Assembly (NCBI RefSeq): GCF_051201035.1
Contig: NZ_JBPODR010000006.1
Location: 1 to 64,000 of the forward strand
Length of the DNA stretch: 64,000 nucleotides
Source: Thermoanaerobacterium thermosulfurigenes
Lineage (GTDB): Bacteria > Bacillota > Thermoanaerobacteria > Thermoanaerobacterales > Thermoanaerobacteraceae
Direction of reading: 5' to 3'
Program-made: the position numbers and the translations under genes
Shown here: positions 53,516 to 62,462 of the stretch, piece after piece
How the letters are laid out: every line of letters starts with the position of its first letter
Position numbering within the stretch: the first letter of the stretch is position 1
The notes under the pieces: generated by a model
Told to the model about the DNA's origin: nothing
What the model saw: only the letters and a program-made list of their open reading frames with translations
The model's database searches: none

Positions 53516-54898
53516 TTAAAGTATGTATTTGTTAACATCAAATCTGTTTAAATTATCTTTTAGCTGTTCATCGATATAATTCTTATCGATAATCACTTTG
53601 CTACCAGTTATGTCAGGAGCTTCAAACGATAACTTTTCAAAAAGCTTCTCCATTACTGTGTGTAATCGCCTTGCACCTATCTCTTCAGATTGTTGATTTA
53701 TTATATAAGCAATTTCTGCAATCCTGTCTATTCCATCATCTGTGTATTCAACTTCTACCCCTTCAGTGCTCAGTAATGCCGCATACTGTTTTGTTAGTGC
53801 ATTTTTAGGCTCCTTCAAAATCCTTATGAAATCTTCTTTAGTTAGAGGTTTAAGCTCCACTCTTACAGGAAATCTTCCTTGTAGCTCAGGAATTAAGTCA
53901 CTTACCTTAGATACATTAAAAGCACCTGCAGCTATAAAAAGAATATAATCCGTTTTAACAGGACCGTATTTTGTCATAACCGTGCTGCCTTCCACTATAG
54001 GCAATATATCCCTTTGAACTCCTTCTCTAGATACATCTGGACCATTAGTGTATCCGCTTCCAGCAATTTTGTCAATTTCATCTATAAAGATTATTCCATC
54101 TTGTTCCGTTCTCCTGATAGCCTCATCGATAACTTCATCCATATCAATCAAATTTTGGGCTTCTTCAGATTCTAAAATTTTCTTCGCTTCACCTATAGGA
54201 ACTTTTTTATACTTCTTTTTTTTAGGCAAAATATCGGCAAACATATCCTGCAAATTGATGTTCATTTCTTCTGCACCTAAGTTTGAATACATTTCTAAGA
54301 TAGGTGAGGAAGAATCTGTTATCTCAATCTCAATTATCCTATCGTTTAATTCTCCGCTTCTTATTTTTTCTCTTAATTGCTCTTTTTGCATTCTTATTTC
54401 TTGCCCATCATCATCATGAGTATCCTCATCGCCTTGTGCATTAAATAAAAACTCAAACGGATTTTTCTGCCTTTTGCTTTTTCTGCCATTTATCAAGTAA
54501 TCTAATATTCTCTCTTCTGCAAGCTCTTTTGCCCTTAACATGACATTTTGCATCTTCTCCTGCTTAACCATTCGAATGGCCGACTCAAGCAGATCTCGTA
54601 TCATCGACTCTACATCTCGTCCAACATAACCGACTTCTGTAAACTTAGTAGCCTCAACTTTAACAAAAGGAGCTTCGATAAGTTTTGCAATTCTTCGTGC
54701 TATTTCCGTTTTTCCTACGCCTGTAGGTCCAATCATCAAAATATTTTTAGGCGTTATTTCATCCTTTATTTCATCTGGTAGCAAATTTCTGCGGTATCTA
54801 TTCCTAAGTGCCACAGCTACAGATCTTTTTGCCAAATCTTGACCAACTATATATTTATCAAGTGCGTCGACAATTTCCTTTGGAGTATAATTCTTCAT
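53516..54898 (-). CDS. hslU: HslU (ClpY), ATPase subunit of the HslUV protease
   Basis: HslU is an AAA+ unfoldase that feeds HslV. The 460-residue protein has the Walker A motif GPTGVGKTEIARRIA near 56, the GYVGRDVESMIRDLL pore region, an I domain (about 110-230) with a charged insert, Walker B as IIFIDEIDKIAG, and the sensor-2 GARRLHTVMEKL. The C-terminus ends with an unusual KYIL; HslU tails normally insert into HslV pockets. The ATG follows GGAGGGA. It follows hslV by 13 bases. Confidence 0.97.
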   Translation of the reverse strand: MKNYTPKEIVDALDKYIVGQDLAKRSVAVALRNRYRRNLLPDEIKDEITPKNILMIGPTGVGKTEIARRIAKLIEAPFVKVEATKFTEVGYVGRDVESMIRDLLESAIRMVKQEKMQNVMLRAKELAEERILDYLINGRKSKRQKNPFEFLFNAQGDEDTHDDDGQEIRMQKEQLREKIRSGELNDRIIEIEITDSSSPILEMYSNLGAEEMNINLQDMFADILPKKKKYKKVPIGEAKKILESEEAQNLIDMDEVIDEAIRRTEQDGIIFIDEIDKIAGSGYTNGPDVSREGVQRDILPIVEGSTVMTKYGPVKTDYILFIAAGAFNVSKVSDLIPELQGRFPVRVELKPLTKEDFIRILKEPKNALTKQYAALLSTEGVEVEYTDDGIDRIAEIAYIINQQSEEIGARRLHTVMEKLFEKLSFEAPDITGSKVIIDKNYIDEQLKDNLNRFDVNKYIL

Positions 54899-54911
54899 GC
54901 TAAGTCCCTCC

Positions 54912-55442
54912 TTACAAGCTTTCTACTGTTATATGATCGTTTGTATATACGCAAATTTGAGATGCAATCTCAAGGGACTTTCTCGCGATTTCATCTACTG
55001 GTAAATCTGTATTGTACCTTAGCGCAAGTGCTGCCGACATTGCGAAATTTCCACCGGAACCAATCGCAATTACATCGTTATCTGGCTCAATCACTTCGCC
55101 ATTGCCAGAAATGACTAACGTGACATTTTTATCTGCTGCAATTAAAAGTGCCTCTAATTTTTTTAAAATTTTGTCTTTTCTCCATTCCTGTGCAAGTTCA
55201 ACCGCAGCTCTTTTTAAATTTCCACTGTATTGCTCTAATTTTTCTTCAAACATTTCAGATAAAGTAAATGCATCAGCTACTGATCCAGCGAAACCAACTA
55301 ACACCTCATCATTGTACAACCTTCTGATCTTCTTAGCTCCGTGTTTTAAAATTGTATTTTCACCAAATGTTACTTGCCCATCACCAGCTATTGAAACTTT
55401 ATTGCCGCGTCTTACGGCAACTATAGTAGTACCTTTAAACAA
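54912..55442 (-). CDS. hslV: HslV (ClpQ), peptidase subunit of the HslUV protease
   Basis: HslV is a proteasome-like threonine or serine peptidase. The 176-residue product starts from a TTG at 55442 with GGGGTGA upstream, giving an N-terminal LFKGTTIVAVRRG; processing before TT (residue 5) would yield the catalytic N-terminal Thr, and this supports this start over upstream options. The conserved SIAGDGQVTFGENTILKHGAKKIRRL follows. In Bacillus ClpQ the N-terminal residue is Ser, so Thr here resembles the Escherichia type. It has its own promoter and leads the hslV-hslU-codY operon. Confidence 0.95.
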   Translation of the reverse strand: MFKGTTIVAVRRGNKVSIAGDGQVTFGENTILKHGAKKIRRLYNDEVLVGFAGSVADAFTLSEMFEEKLEQYSGNLKRAAVELAQEWRKDKILKKLEALLIAADKNVTLVISGNGEVIEPDNDVIAIGSGGNFAMSAALALRYNTDLPVDEIARKSLEIASQICVYTNDHITVESL

Positions 55443-55468
55443 AATTTCACCCCCCAAAAAACAATATA

Positions 55469-55497
55469 ATATTAACACAAAATTTATAACATTTCAA
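55469..55497 (-). promoter_or_regulatory. Predicted sigma-A promoter of hslV-hslU-codY
   Basis: TTGAAA (55492-55497) and TAATAT (55469-55474) are spaced by 17 bases on the minus strand, in the 85-base gap between topA and hslV. No terminator of topA can be seen here, so read-through from topA is also possible. Confidence 0.65.
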
Positions 55498-55527
55498 TAA
55501 TATTTCAAAATTTTTTATATATTTAAA

Positions 55528-57585
55528 TTACTTTACGTAATCACAATTACTGCATTTAATAATCTTTCGCCCTTTTGAATGCTTCTCAACAAGCAAGGCC
55601 CCACATTTAGGACATGTTTCTGATATAGGCCTATCCCAAAACATAGTGCCACAATTGGAAGAATTTTCACACGCATAATAAACTTTTCCTTTTTTGCTTT
55701 TTTTAATAATGATTTTACCTCCACATTTAGGACATGTAACACCAATTTCTTCGTATAATGGTTTAGTATTTTTACACTCCGGAAATCCAGGACAAGCTAA
55801 AAATTTACCATAACGGCCGTACTTTATAACCATATTTCTGCCGCAGAATTCGCATTTAATATCAGTTTCTTCATCTTTTATTTCAATATCTTTCATTTGT
55901 TCTTCTGCTATCTTTAGTGAAGCATTAAAACCATTGTAAAATTCATCGATGACATCACACCACTTTTCAATTCCTTCTTCTATTCTGTCAAGCTGCTCTT
56001 CCATTTGCGCCGTAAATTTTACATCTACTATGTCTGGAAAGAATTCTTTCATTACATCTGTTACAATAAACCCCAATTCCGTAGGTTTAAGATTTTTCTT
56101 TTCTTTTATCACATATCCTCGTTCTAATAATGTAGATATTATAGGAGCGTAAGTGCTTGGCCTTCCTATACCTTTTTCCTCAAGCTCTTTTATCAGTGTA
56201 GCTTCAGTATATCTTGCAGGTGGCTGCGTAAAATGCTGCTCTGGCTTTAATTCTTTTAATTTCAAAAAATCTCCGCTATTAAGCATTGGAAGCATCTTAT
56301 CTTCATTTTCATTTTCATCATCATCTGTGTAAACCGCCATAAAACCAGAAAACTTAATTTTAGAGCCACTTGCCTTAAACACGTAATTTTTATTAATAAT
56401 ATCAACATTCATCGTGTCATATAAGGCCGGTGACATTTGACTTGCCAAAAATCTACTCCAAATCAATTTATACAATTTATATTGATCTGGCTTTAAAGAA
56501 TCCTTAATTTTCTCAGGGTCTAAATCTATGTATGTAGGTCTTATAGCTTCATGAGCGTCTTGAATATTCCCTCCCTTTTTTGCATATGTAGCATTTGGAT
56601 TTGCATATTCCTTTCCATATTTCTGCAATATATACTCATAGGCTGCTTTTTTAGCTTCATCTGAAACTCTTGTTGAGTCTGTTCTCATATAAGTTATTAA
56701 TCCAAGGCTGCCTTCACCCTTTATTTCTACACCTTCATAAAGTTGCTGTGCAATCATCATCGTCTTTTTCGCAGTAAAACCCAATGTTTTTGAGGCTTCT
56801 TGTTGCATTGTACTTGTTATGAAAGGAGGTGAAGGATTTCTCTTTTTTGTACCTATTTTGACATTTTCTACTACATAATCATCTGTCAAATCTTTTACTA
56901 TTTCATTTACATCATTCTCATTTTTTAACTCTACTTTTCCATCTTTTGTACCATAAAATTTTGCTTCAAAAGATTGTGTCTTTTTTTCTTTATACAAATA
57001 TGCCGATATGCTCCAGTATTCCTCCGGTTTAAAATCCTCAATTTCCTTTTCTCTATCACAAATCAATCTTGTTGCTACCGATTGAACTCTACCTGCACTC
57101 AAGCCTCTCTTTATTTTTTTCCAGAGCAGTGGACTTATATTATAACCTACAAGTCTATCTAAAATTCGCCTGGCCTGCTGTGCATCAACTAAATTCATAT
57201 TTATTTCTCTCGGATTTTTAATGGCATTCTGTATGGCATTTTTTGTTATCTCATGAAACTCTATCCTACATTTTTCATTAATATCAATATTTAATAAACT
57301 TGCCAAATGCCATGATATAGCTTCCCCTTCCCTATCCGGGTCCGTTGCAAGGTAAATTTTCGATGCATTTTTTGCCTCTTTTTTTAACTTCTCGATTATA
57401 GGTCCTTTTCCGCGAATCGTTATGTATTTTGGTTCAAAATTTTTTTCAATATCTATCCCAAGCTGACTTTTAGGCAAATCCCTTATATGCCCCATAGATG
57501 CTTCGACCTTATAATTTTTGCCTAAATATTTATGTATTGTTTTAGCCTTAGATGGCGATTCTACTATTACCAAAGATTTTTCCAT
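55528..57585 (-). CDS. topA: DNA topoisomerase I
   Basis: TopA relaxes negative supercoils. The 685-residue type IA enzyme has the Toprim domain (VIVESPSKAKTI near 6, ATDPDREGEAISWHLA near 80), the active-site Tyr in GLITYMRTDSTRV near 299, and a C-terminal tail with three zinc ribbons: CEFCGRN with CPGFPEC, CPKCGGK with CENSSNC, and CPKCGAL with CSNCDY. The ATG follows TTGGAGG. It follows dprA as in Bacillus, but the trmFO and xerC genes that usually come next are absent. Confidence 0.97.
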   Translation of the reverse strand: MEKSLVIVESPSKAKTIHKYLGKNYKVEASMGHIRDLPKSQLGIDIEKNFEPKYITIRGKGPIIEKLKKEAKNASKIYLATDPDREGEAISWHLASLLNIDINEKCRIEFHEITKNAIQNAIKNPREINMNLVDAQQARRILDRLVGYNISPLLWKKIKRGLSAGRVQSVATRLICDREKEIEDFKPEEYWSISAYLYKEKKTQSFEAKFYGTKDGKVELKNENDVNEIVKDLTDDYVVENVKIGTKKRNPSPPFITSTMQQEASKTLGFTAKKTMMIAQQLYEGVEIKGEGSLGLITYMRTDSTRVSDEAKKAAYEYILQKYGKEYANPNATYAKKGGNIQDAHEAIRPTYIDLDPEKIKDSLKPDQYKLYKLIWSRFLASQMSPALYDTMNVDIINKNYVFKASGSKIKFSGFMAVYTDDDENENEDKMLPMLNSGDFLKLKELKPEQHFTQPPARYTEATLIKELEEKGIGRPSTYAPIISTLLERGYVIKEKKNLKPTELGFIVTDVMKEFFPDIVDVKFTAQMEEQLDRIEEGIEKWCDVIDEFYNGFNASLKIAEEQMKDIEIKDEETDIKCEFCGRNMVIKYGRYGKFLACPGFPECKNTKPLYEEIGVTCPKCGGKIIIKKSKKGKVYYACENSSNCGTMFWDRPISETCPKCGALLVEKHSKGRKIIKCSNCDYVK

Positions 57586-57610
57586 TTTGATACCTCCAAA
57601 ACAATTATTA

Positions 57611-57619
57611 ATTATATCA
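57611..57619 (-). promoter_or_regulatory. Candidate extended -10 promoter of topA
   Basis: TGATATAAT on the minus strand is a perfect extended -10 (TGnTATAAT) in the 44-base gap between dprA and topA. The -35 region (TTTTAA at 17 bases) is poor, which extended -10 promoters tolerate. Confidence 0.5.
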
Positions 57620-57629
57620 AATTGTCTTA

Positions 57630-58718
57630 TTAATTAAAACTTTTTTCATATTTATTTCCAGGTAACCTGACAATAAGCCCTTTAATCGTCAGTGATGATA
57701 AAAGATAATTGACTTTAGATATAGGAAATTTAGTTATCTCCACAATTTCTTCTATATCTCTTGGGCATTCTGATATTATAGCGTACAGTTTTCTCTCTTC
57801 ACTGCTTAGTGTATTTACGAATCGCTCATTTATTCTTGTTTTTATATCTTCTCTAAAATTATACTCATCAAGTATATCGCTGACACTTGCGACTAACTTT
57901 GCACCTTGCTTTATTAGTCCGTTTGTGCCTTGGCTGTAAGCACTTGTAATAATACCTGGAACAGCAAAAACATCTCTTCCCTGTTCCAATGCAAATTTAG
58001 CAGTAATCAAAGAACCACTTTTAACACCCGCCTCGACAACTAATACGCCTAATGACAAGCCACTTATTATCCTGTTTCTGGCAGGAAAATTGCCTGCTAC
58101 AGGAAGATAATCAAGCGGATATTCAGATACAACAGCACCTTTAGAAATTATTTCTTCCATCAATTTTTTATTTTCTTCAGGATATGCTATATTTACTCCG
58201 CACCCAAGTACAGCAATTGTCCTTCCTCCAGCTTTTATAGCGCCTTTGTGAGCTTGACTGTCGATTCCTCTGGCCATTCCACTTATTATAGTAAACCCAT
58301 GCTTGGATAATTCATATGAAAATTTTTCAGACATCAATTTGCCGTATGATGTAGCATTTCTTGAACCGACTATGGCAATCGACATATCATCAGATTCAGT
58401 AATATTACCTTTTACATATAAAACTGGAGGCGCATCGTATATTTCTCGAAGTAGTTTTGGGTATGCATCATCATCTATCAATAGAACTTTTACTTTTTCT
58501 TTATGTAACCTTTCTGCGTATTTGTACGGTTCAATCTTTTTTGCCTCTATTATACTGTTTAAAACCCTTCTATTATTAACCACTTGTTTTATGTCTTCCA
58601 AACTTGACTTATATACATTTTCTGCGTTTCCAAAATAATCCACAAGTTTTTTAAAAGTCTTTGCACCTACGCCATTAATTGAGCTGAGCCAAACATAAAA
58701 TACTTTATTCCTATCCAT
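57630..58718 (-). CDS. dprA: DNA-processing protein DprA (Smf)
   Basis: DprA loads RecA on single-stranded DNA taken up during transformation. The 362-residue protein has an N-terminal SAM/HhH-like domain (SINGVGAKTFKKLVDYFG), a Rossmann-like core with VGSRNATSYGK, ISGMARGIDSQAHKGAI and TIAVLGCGVNIAYPEEN, and a C-terminal winged-helix DprA_WH domain (about 300-360). Since the cells also encode a ComM-like protein nearby, a capacity for DNA uptake or for recombination is plausible. The ATG follows GAGGTGC. Confidence 0.96.
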   Translation of the reverse strand: MDRNKVFYVWLSSINGVGAKTFKKLVDYFGNAENVYKSSLEDIKQVVNNRRVLNSIIEAKKIEPYKYAERLHKEKVKVLLIDDDAYPKLLREIYDAPPVLYVKGNITESDDMSIAIVGSRNATSYGKLMSEKFSYELSKHGFTIISGMARGIDSQAHKGAIKAGGRTIAVLGCGVNIAYPEENKKLMEEIISKGAVVSEYPLDYLPVAGNFPARNRIISGLSLGVLVVEAGVKSGSLITAKFALEQGRDVFAVPGIITSAYSQGTNGLIKQGAKLVASVSDILDEYNFREDIKTRINERFVNTLSSEERKLYAIISECPRDIEEIVEITKFPISKVNYLLSSLTIKGLIVRLPGNKYEKSFN

Positions 58719-58829
58719 TATTGCACCTCAAATATATATTTAAACATTATCATTATAATAATAAAAAATAAAAAATAAAAGCAGGTATTTTATATATTTT
58801 TGTCGAATAAGTATAAGTTGGGTGATAAA

Positions 58830-59558
58830 ATGGTAAAACAGTTTTTAACGATAAAAAGTTTAAAAGAACACATATACAAATATGGATTTGAAATAGAAGG
58901 ATTCAAGATAAGCAGCAATGCTTTAAGATGGCTTGAGAAAGAAAAAAATAGATTAAATAATTTGATGAAATACGAAAATGAACTTTACAATTTAGATTAT
59001 AAGTTGATTGGAGGAATTGACGAAGTAGGGCGAGGACCTTTAGCAGGTCCTGTCGTTGCAGGATGTGTCATACTTCCAAAACAATCATTTATTCCAGATA
59101 TTGATGATTCAAAAAAATTAAGTGAGTCAAAAAGAGAACTATTGTCTGAAATAATTAAAAAAAAAGCTATTGCATATGGTATTGGCATAATAGATAATGA
59201 ACAAATTGATAGAATAAACATACTAAACTCCACTTATGAAGCCATGAAGGTGGCGATTTCTAATCTTAATATTAAAGCTGATTTTTTGCTGGTAGACGCA
59301 ATAACAATACCAGACATTGATATTGCACAAATACCCATAATAAAAGGTGACGCAAAAAGCATTTCTATTGCGGCTGCATCTATAGTAGCTAAAGTTACAA
59401 GGGATAACATAATGAGAAAATACGATGAAATGTATCCACAGTATGGGTTTTGCAAAAACAAAGGTTACGGCACAAAAGAACACATAGAAGCTATAAAAAA
59501 ATACGGGCCATGCCCAATACATAGAAAAACCTTTTTAAAAAGTATATTAGGTGATTGA
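58830..59558 (+). CDS. rnhB: Ribonuclease HII
   Basis: RNase HII removes ribonucleotides from DNA. The 242-residue protein has an N-terminal extension of about 60 residues, typical of Firmicutes and probably substrate-binding, then the catalytic core with GIDEVGRGPLAGPV (Asp64, Glu65), LLVDAI near residue 155 and ISIAAASIVAKVTRD. I use the ATG at 58830 with GGGTGAT upstream; the TTG 10 codons earlier has no ribosome binding site. It is on the opposite strand to its neighbours and divergent from dprA across an AT-rich gap with no convincing promoter pair. Confidence 0.95.
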   Translation: MVKQFLTIKSLKEHIYKYGFEIEGFKISSNALRWLEKEKNRLNNLMKYENELYNLDYKLIGGIDEVGRGPLAGPVVAGCVILPKQSFIPDIDDSKKLSESKRELLSEIIKKKAIAYGIGIIDNEQIDRINILNSTYEAMKVAISNLNIKADFLLVDAITIPDIDIAQIPIIKGDAKSISIAAASIVAKVTRDNIMRKYDEMYPQYGFCKNKGYGTKEHIEAIKKYGPCPIHRKTFLKSILGD

Positions 59559-59562
59559 TTAC

Positions 59563-59931
59563 ATGAATAATAAAATATTAGGTAATTTAGGAGAAACAAT
59601 TGCAGAAAATTATTTAAAAAAATCCGGTTATAATATTGTCTGCAAAAATTTTAGATGCTCTATCGGAGAAATAGATATAATAGCATTAAATAAAGATAGC
59701 CTGATTTTTGTTGAAGTTAAAACAAGGACTTCAACAAAATTCGGCTATCCAAAGGAAGCGGTAACGTACCATAAAAAAAACAAAATCATTAAAGTCGCGG
59801 AAACTTTTTTGGCATTTAATGAAAAATATACAAATCATATTTTTAGATTTGATGTGATTGAAATATTAGTCGATCCAAAAACATATAAGCTTAACAATAT
59901 AAATCACATAAAAGACGCTTTTACGCGTTAG
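59563..59931 (+). CDS. yraN: YraN/UPF0102 family endonuclease-like protein
   Basis: The 122-residue protein belongs to the UPF0102 (YraN) family, with a restriction-endonuclease-like fold. The pattern NLGETIAENYLKKSGYNIV, then CSIGEIDIIALNKDSLIFVEVKTRTS, includes the putative catalytic E..D..ExK set. Function is not established; relatives are often beside rnhB, dprA and comM, as here, which fits a role in nucleic-acid maintenance. I use the ATG at 59563 with AGGTGAT upstream. It follows rnhB by 4 bases and its 3' end overlaps the convergent trpS by 11 bases. Confidence 0.9.
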   Translation: MNNKILGNLGETIAENYLKKSGYNIVCKNFRCSIGEIDIIALNKDSLIFVEVKTRTSTKFGYPKEAVTYHKKNKIIKVAETFLAFNEKYTNHIFRFDVIEILVDPKTYKLNNINHIKDAFTR

Positions 59932-60904
59932 GTAAAAGTCCCATCTTATCCTTAACTTTATTTACAGTTGCCTTTGCAATTTCACTGGCTTTTTCAGCAC
60001 CATCTTTTAATACTTCATTTATAAAATTTGAATCTAAGTTTCTGTAATTAGATTGTATTTCTTGAAGTCTTTCTACTATGACATCAACTAGTTCTTTTTT
60101 TAAGGTTCCATACCCTTGCCCCTTAAATCTTGCTTCCACGTCTTCTATGCTTATGTCGGTAAATGCGCTATATAGCGTAAGCAAATTGCTTAAACCTGGT
60201 TTATTCTCAGGATCATATCTTATCACGTTTTCTGAATCTGTGACTGCCTTCATGATTTTTTTCTTTACCAAAGAAGGTTCATCTAATAAATTTATTTTGC
60301 TGTATTGATTTTCGCTGCTTTTGCTCATTTTTTTATCAGGTTCAGTCAAGCTCATTATTCTCGAACCAGTCTTCAAAATCATCGGTTCAGGTATCACAAA
60401 AGTATCACCAAATCTATTGTTAAATCTCATAGCTATATCTCTTGTAAGTTCTAAATGTTGTTTTTGATCATTGCCTACAGGAACAAAGTTTGTATCGTAT
60501 AGCAGGATATCTGCCGCCATCAGGTCAGGATACGTGAACAAACCTACAGACACAGACTCTTTGCCTTTGCTTTTTTCTTTAAATTGAGTCATTCTATTTA
60601 ACTCGCCAAAATATGTCATGCACTGTAGCAACCAAGCAAGTTCTGAATGCTCTTTAACATGTGATTGAACAAAAATAATCACTTTTTTAGGATCAAGACC
60701 TATGGCAAGATAAAGTCCAGCCAATTCAATGGATTTTTTGCGCAAAGTTTCTGGATCTTGTGGAACTGTCAATGCGTGCAAATCTACAATACAAAATAAG
60801 CAACTATAGTCATCTTGAAGTTTTACAAATTGTTTCATTGCTCCTAAGTAATTGCCAATATGAATATCCCCTGTTGGTTGAACACCTGAAAAAACTCTCT
60901 GCAT
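59921..60904 (-). CDS. trpS: Tryptophanyl-tRNA synthetase
   Basis: TrpRS charges tRNA-Trp. The 327-residue class Ic enzyme has the HIGN signature at residues 15-18 (GDIHIGNYLGA) and the KMSKS motif in KKMSKSSEN near 195. The Trp-binding region YPDLMAADILLYD is present. The ATG follows AGAGGTG, 14 bases after the ComM-like gene. No T-box leader is visible. Its 3' end overlaps yraN on the other strand. Confidence 0.97.
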   Translation of the reverse strand: MQRVFSGVQPTGDIHIGNYLGAMKQFVKLQDDYSCLFCIVDLHALTVPQDPETLRKKSIELAGLYLAIGLDPKKVIIFVQSHVKEHSELAWLLQCMTYFGELNRMTQFKEKSKGKESVSVGLFTYPDLMAADILLYDTNFVPVGNDQKQHLELTRDIAMRFNNRFGDTFVIPEPMILKTGSRIMSLTEPDKKMSKSSENQYSKINLLDEPSLVKKKIMKAVTDSENVIRYDPENKPGLSNLLTLYSAFTDISIEDVEARFKGQGYGTLKKELVDVIVERLQEIQSNYRNLDSNFINEVLKDGAEKASEIAKATVNKVKDKMGLLPNA

Positions 60905-60918
60905 CTTTCACACCTCTT

Positions 60919-62451
60919 TTAATTGCTTATGTATTTATTGTTAAAATTTCTATATTGAAATGCTTCTACAACATGTTCATATTTAACATCATGGCTTCCT
61001 TCTAGATCAGCAATCGTCCTTGCTAATTTCACTATTTTATTATAAGCTCTGGCACTAAGTCCTAATGTGTCAAAGTATTCTTTTATCATATCTGTAGTTT
61101 TTTCATCAAGTTTTATGTATTTTTTTATCATATTATTATTTAGCTGAGAATTAAAAAATATACCACTGCCTTTATACCTTTTTAATTGAATCTCTCTTGC
61201 CTTTTTTACTCTATTGCGTATCATCTCTGATGTTTCGACATTTGCATCATCATCAAAATACTTTTGCTTGTCGACACGATTTACCTCAACATGCAAATCA
61301 ATCCTATCCAATAAAGGACCGGAAATTTTGTTTTGATAACGCCTTATTTCATTAGGAGTGCATCTGCATTCATGAGTATCGTCGCCTAAATAGCCGCAAG
61401 GACATGGATTTAATGCGACAATGAGAATTACTTTAGCTGGATACGTAAAAGTAGCATTGACTCGTGATATTGTCACACATTCATCTTCTAACGGTTGCCT
61501 AAGCGCTTCAATAGCATCTCTCCGAAATTCGGGAAACTCATCGAGAAATAAGACACCGTAATGTGCTAAAGAAACTTCTCCTGGTTTCGGAATCCTGCCA
61601 CCACCAACCAAAGAAACTGTTGAAATAGTGTGGTGAGGCGCTCGAAAAACCCTGTTTGTCAATAGTGAAACATCTTCAGACAAAGTCCCTGCTATACTAT
61701 GTATTTTGGTAACTTCTAATGCCTCTTCCAAAGTCATCTCTGGAAGTATGGTAGGAAACCTTCTTGCTAACATAGTTTTGCCTGAACCAGGAGGACCTAC
61801 AAGCATGACATTGTGGCCACCGGCAGCAGCAATTTCAAATGCTCTTTTTGCATTTTCCTGTCCTTTTACATCAGAAAAATCTACATCATAATTTTTTCTT
61901 TTGAAAAGCTCATCAATATTGATTTTAATACTGTCGATTACTTTTATACCGTTTATGTAATCAACAACGTCTTTTAATGATTTGACAGGTATAACTTCTA
62001 CATCTTTTGTTATGGCAGCTTCTTTTGCATTTGCATATGGCAGTATTATCCTTTTAATTCCGTAGAGTCTTGCATCCATAGCCATAGGCAGCGCACCTTT
62101 AATTGGCCGTAGAGAACCATCAAGTGATAGCTCGCCCAGCAAAACGGTATCATTATCAACAGGTTTAACTTGTCCAGTGCATATAAGTATTCCTACAGCT
62201 ATCGGCAGATCAAACGATGTACCTTCTTTTTTAGTATTAGCAGGCGCTAAATTTACTGTTATTTTTTTTACCGGAAATTCGTACCCACTATTTTTTATAG
62301 CAGCTCTTACTCTATCTCTTGATTCTTTTATCTCTGTATCGCCTAGTCCAACTATATCAAAAGCAGGAAGTCCATTTGATATATCAATTTCTACATCTAC
62401 TACATATCCGTCTATACCTAAGATTGCCATGCTTTTTGTTATAGAAAGCAT
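60919..62451 (-). CDS. comM: YifB/ComM family Mg-chelatase-like AAA+ ATPase
   Basis: ComM in Vibrio and Haemophilus is a hexameric helicase that promotes branch migration during natural transformation. The 510-residue protein has an N-terminal Lon-protease-like (ChlI) fold (GIDGYVVDVEIDISNGLPAFDIVG), an AAA+ module with Walker A GPPGSGKTMLARRF near 215, Walker B FLDEFPEFRRDAIEAL, and the insert with CPCGYLGDDTHECRC, four cysteines that could bind zinc. The C-terminal Mg_chelatase_C domain follows. The start is the ATG at 62451 after GGGGGA. It is between rbgA and trpS. Confidence 0.95.
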   Translation of the reverse strand: MLSITKSMAILGIDGYVVDVEIDISNGLPAFDIVGLGDTEIKESRDRVRAAIKNSGYEFPVKKITVNLAPANTKKEGTSFDLPIAVGILICTGQVKPVDNDTVLLGELSLDGSLRPIKGALPMAMDARLYGIKRIILPYANAKEAAITKDVEVIPVKSLKDVVDYINGIKVIDSIKINIDELFKRKNYDVDFSDVKGQENAKRAFEIAAAGGHNVMLVGPPGSGKTMLARRFPTILPEMTLEEALEVTKIHSIAGTLSEDVSLLTNRVFRAPHHTISTVSLVGGGRIPKPGEVSLAHYGVLFLDEFPEFRRDAIEALRQPLEDECVTISRVNATFTYPAKVILIVALNPCPCGYLGDDTHECRCTPNEIRRYQNKISGPLLDRIDLHVEVNRVDKQKYFDDDANVETSEMIRNRVKKAREIQLKRYKGSGIFFNSQLNNNMIKKYIKLDEKTTDMIKEYFDTLGLSARAYNKIVKLARTIADLEGSHDVKYEHVVEAFQYRNFNNKYISN

Positions 62452-62462
62452 CAAAAATCCCC

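Noticed and set aside
55012..55500. 162-codon open frame on the plus strand over hslV
   Set aside because: It is the complement of hslV and its promoter region; no family features and no ribosome binding site.
60905..60918. T-box leader for trpS
   Set aside because: Only 14 bases separate trpS from the upstream gene, so there is no room for a T-box leader.
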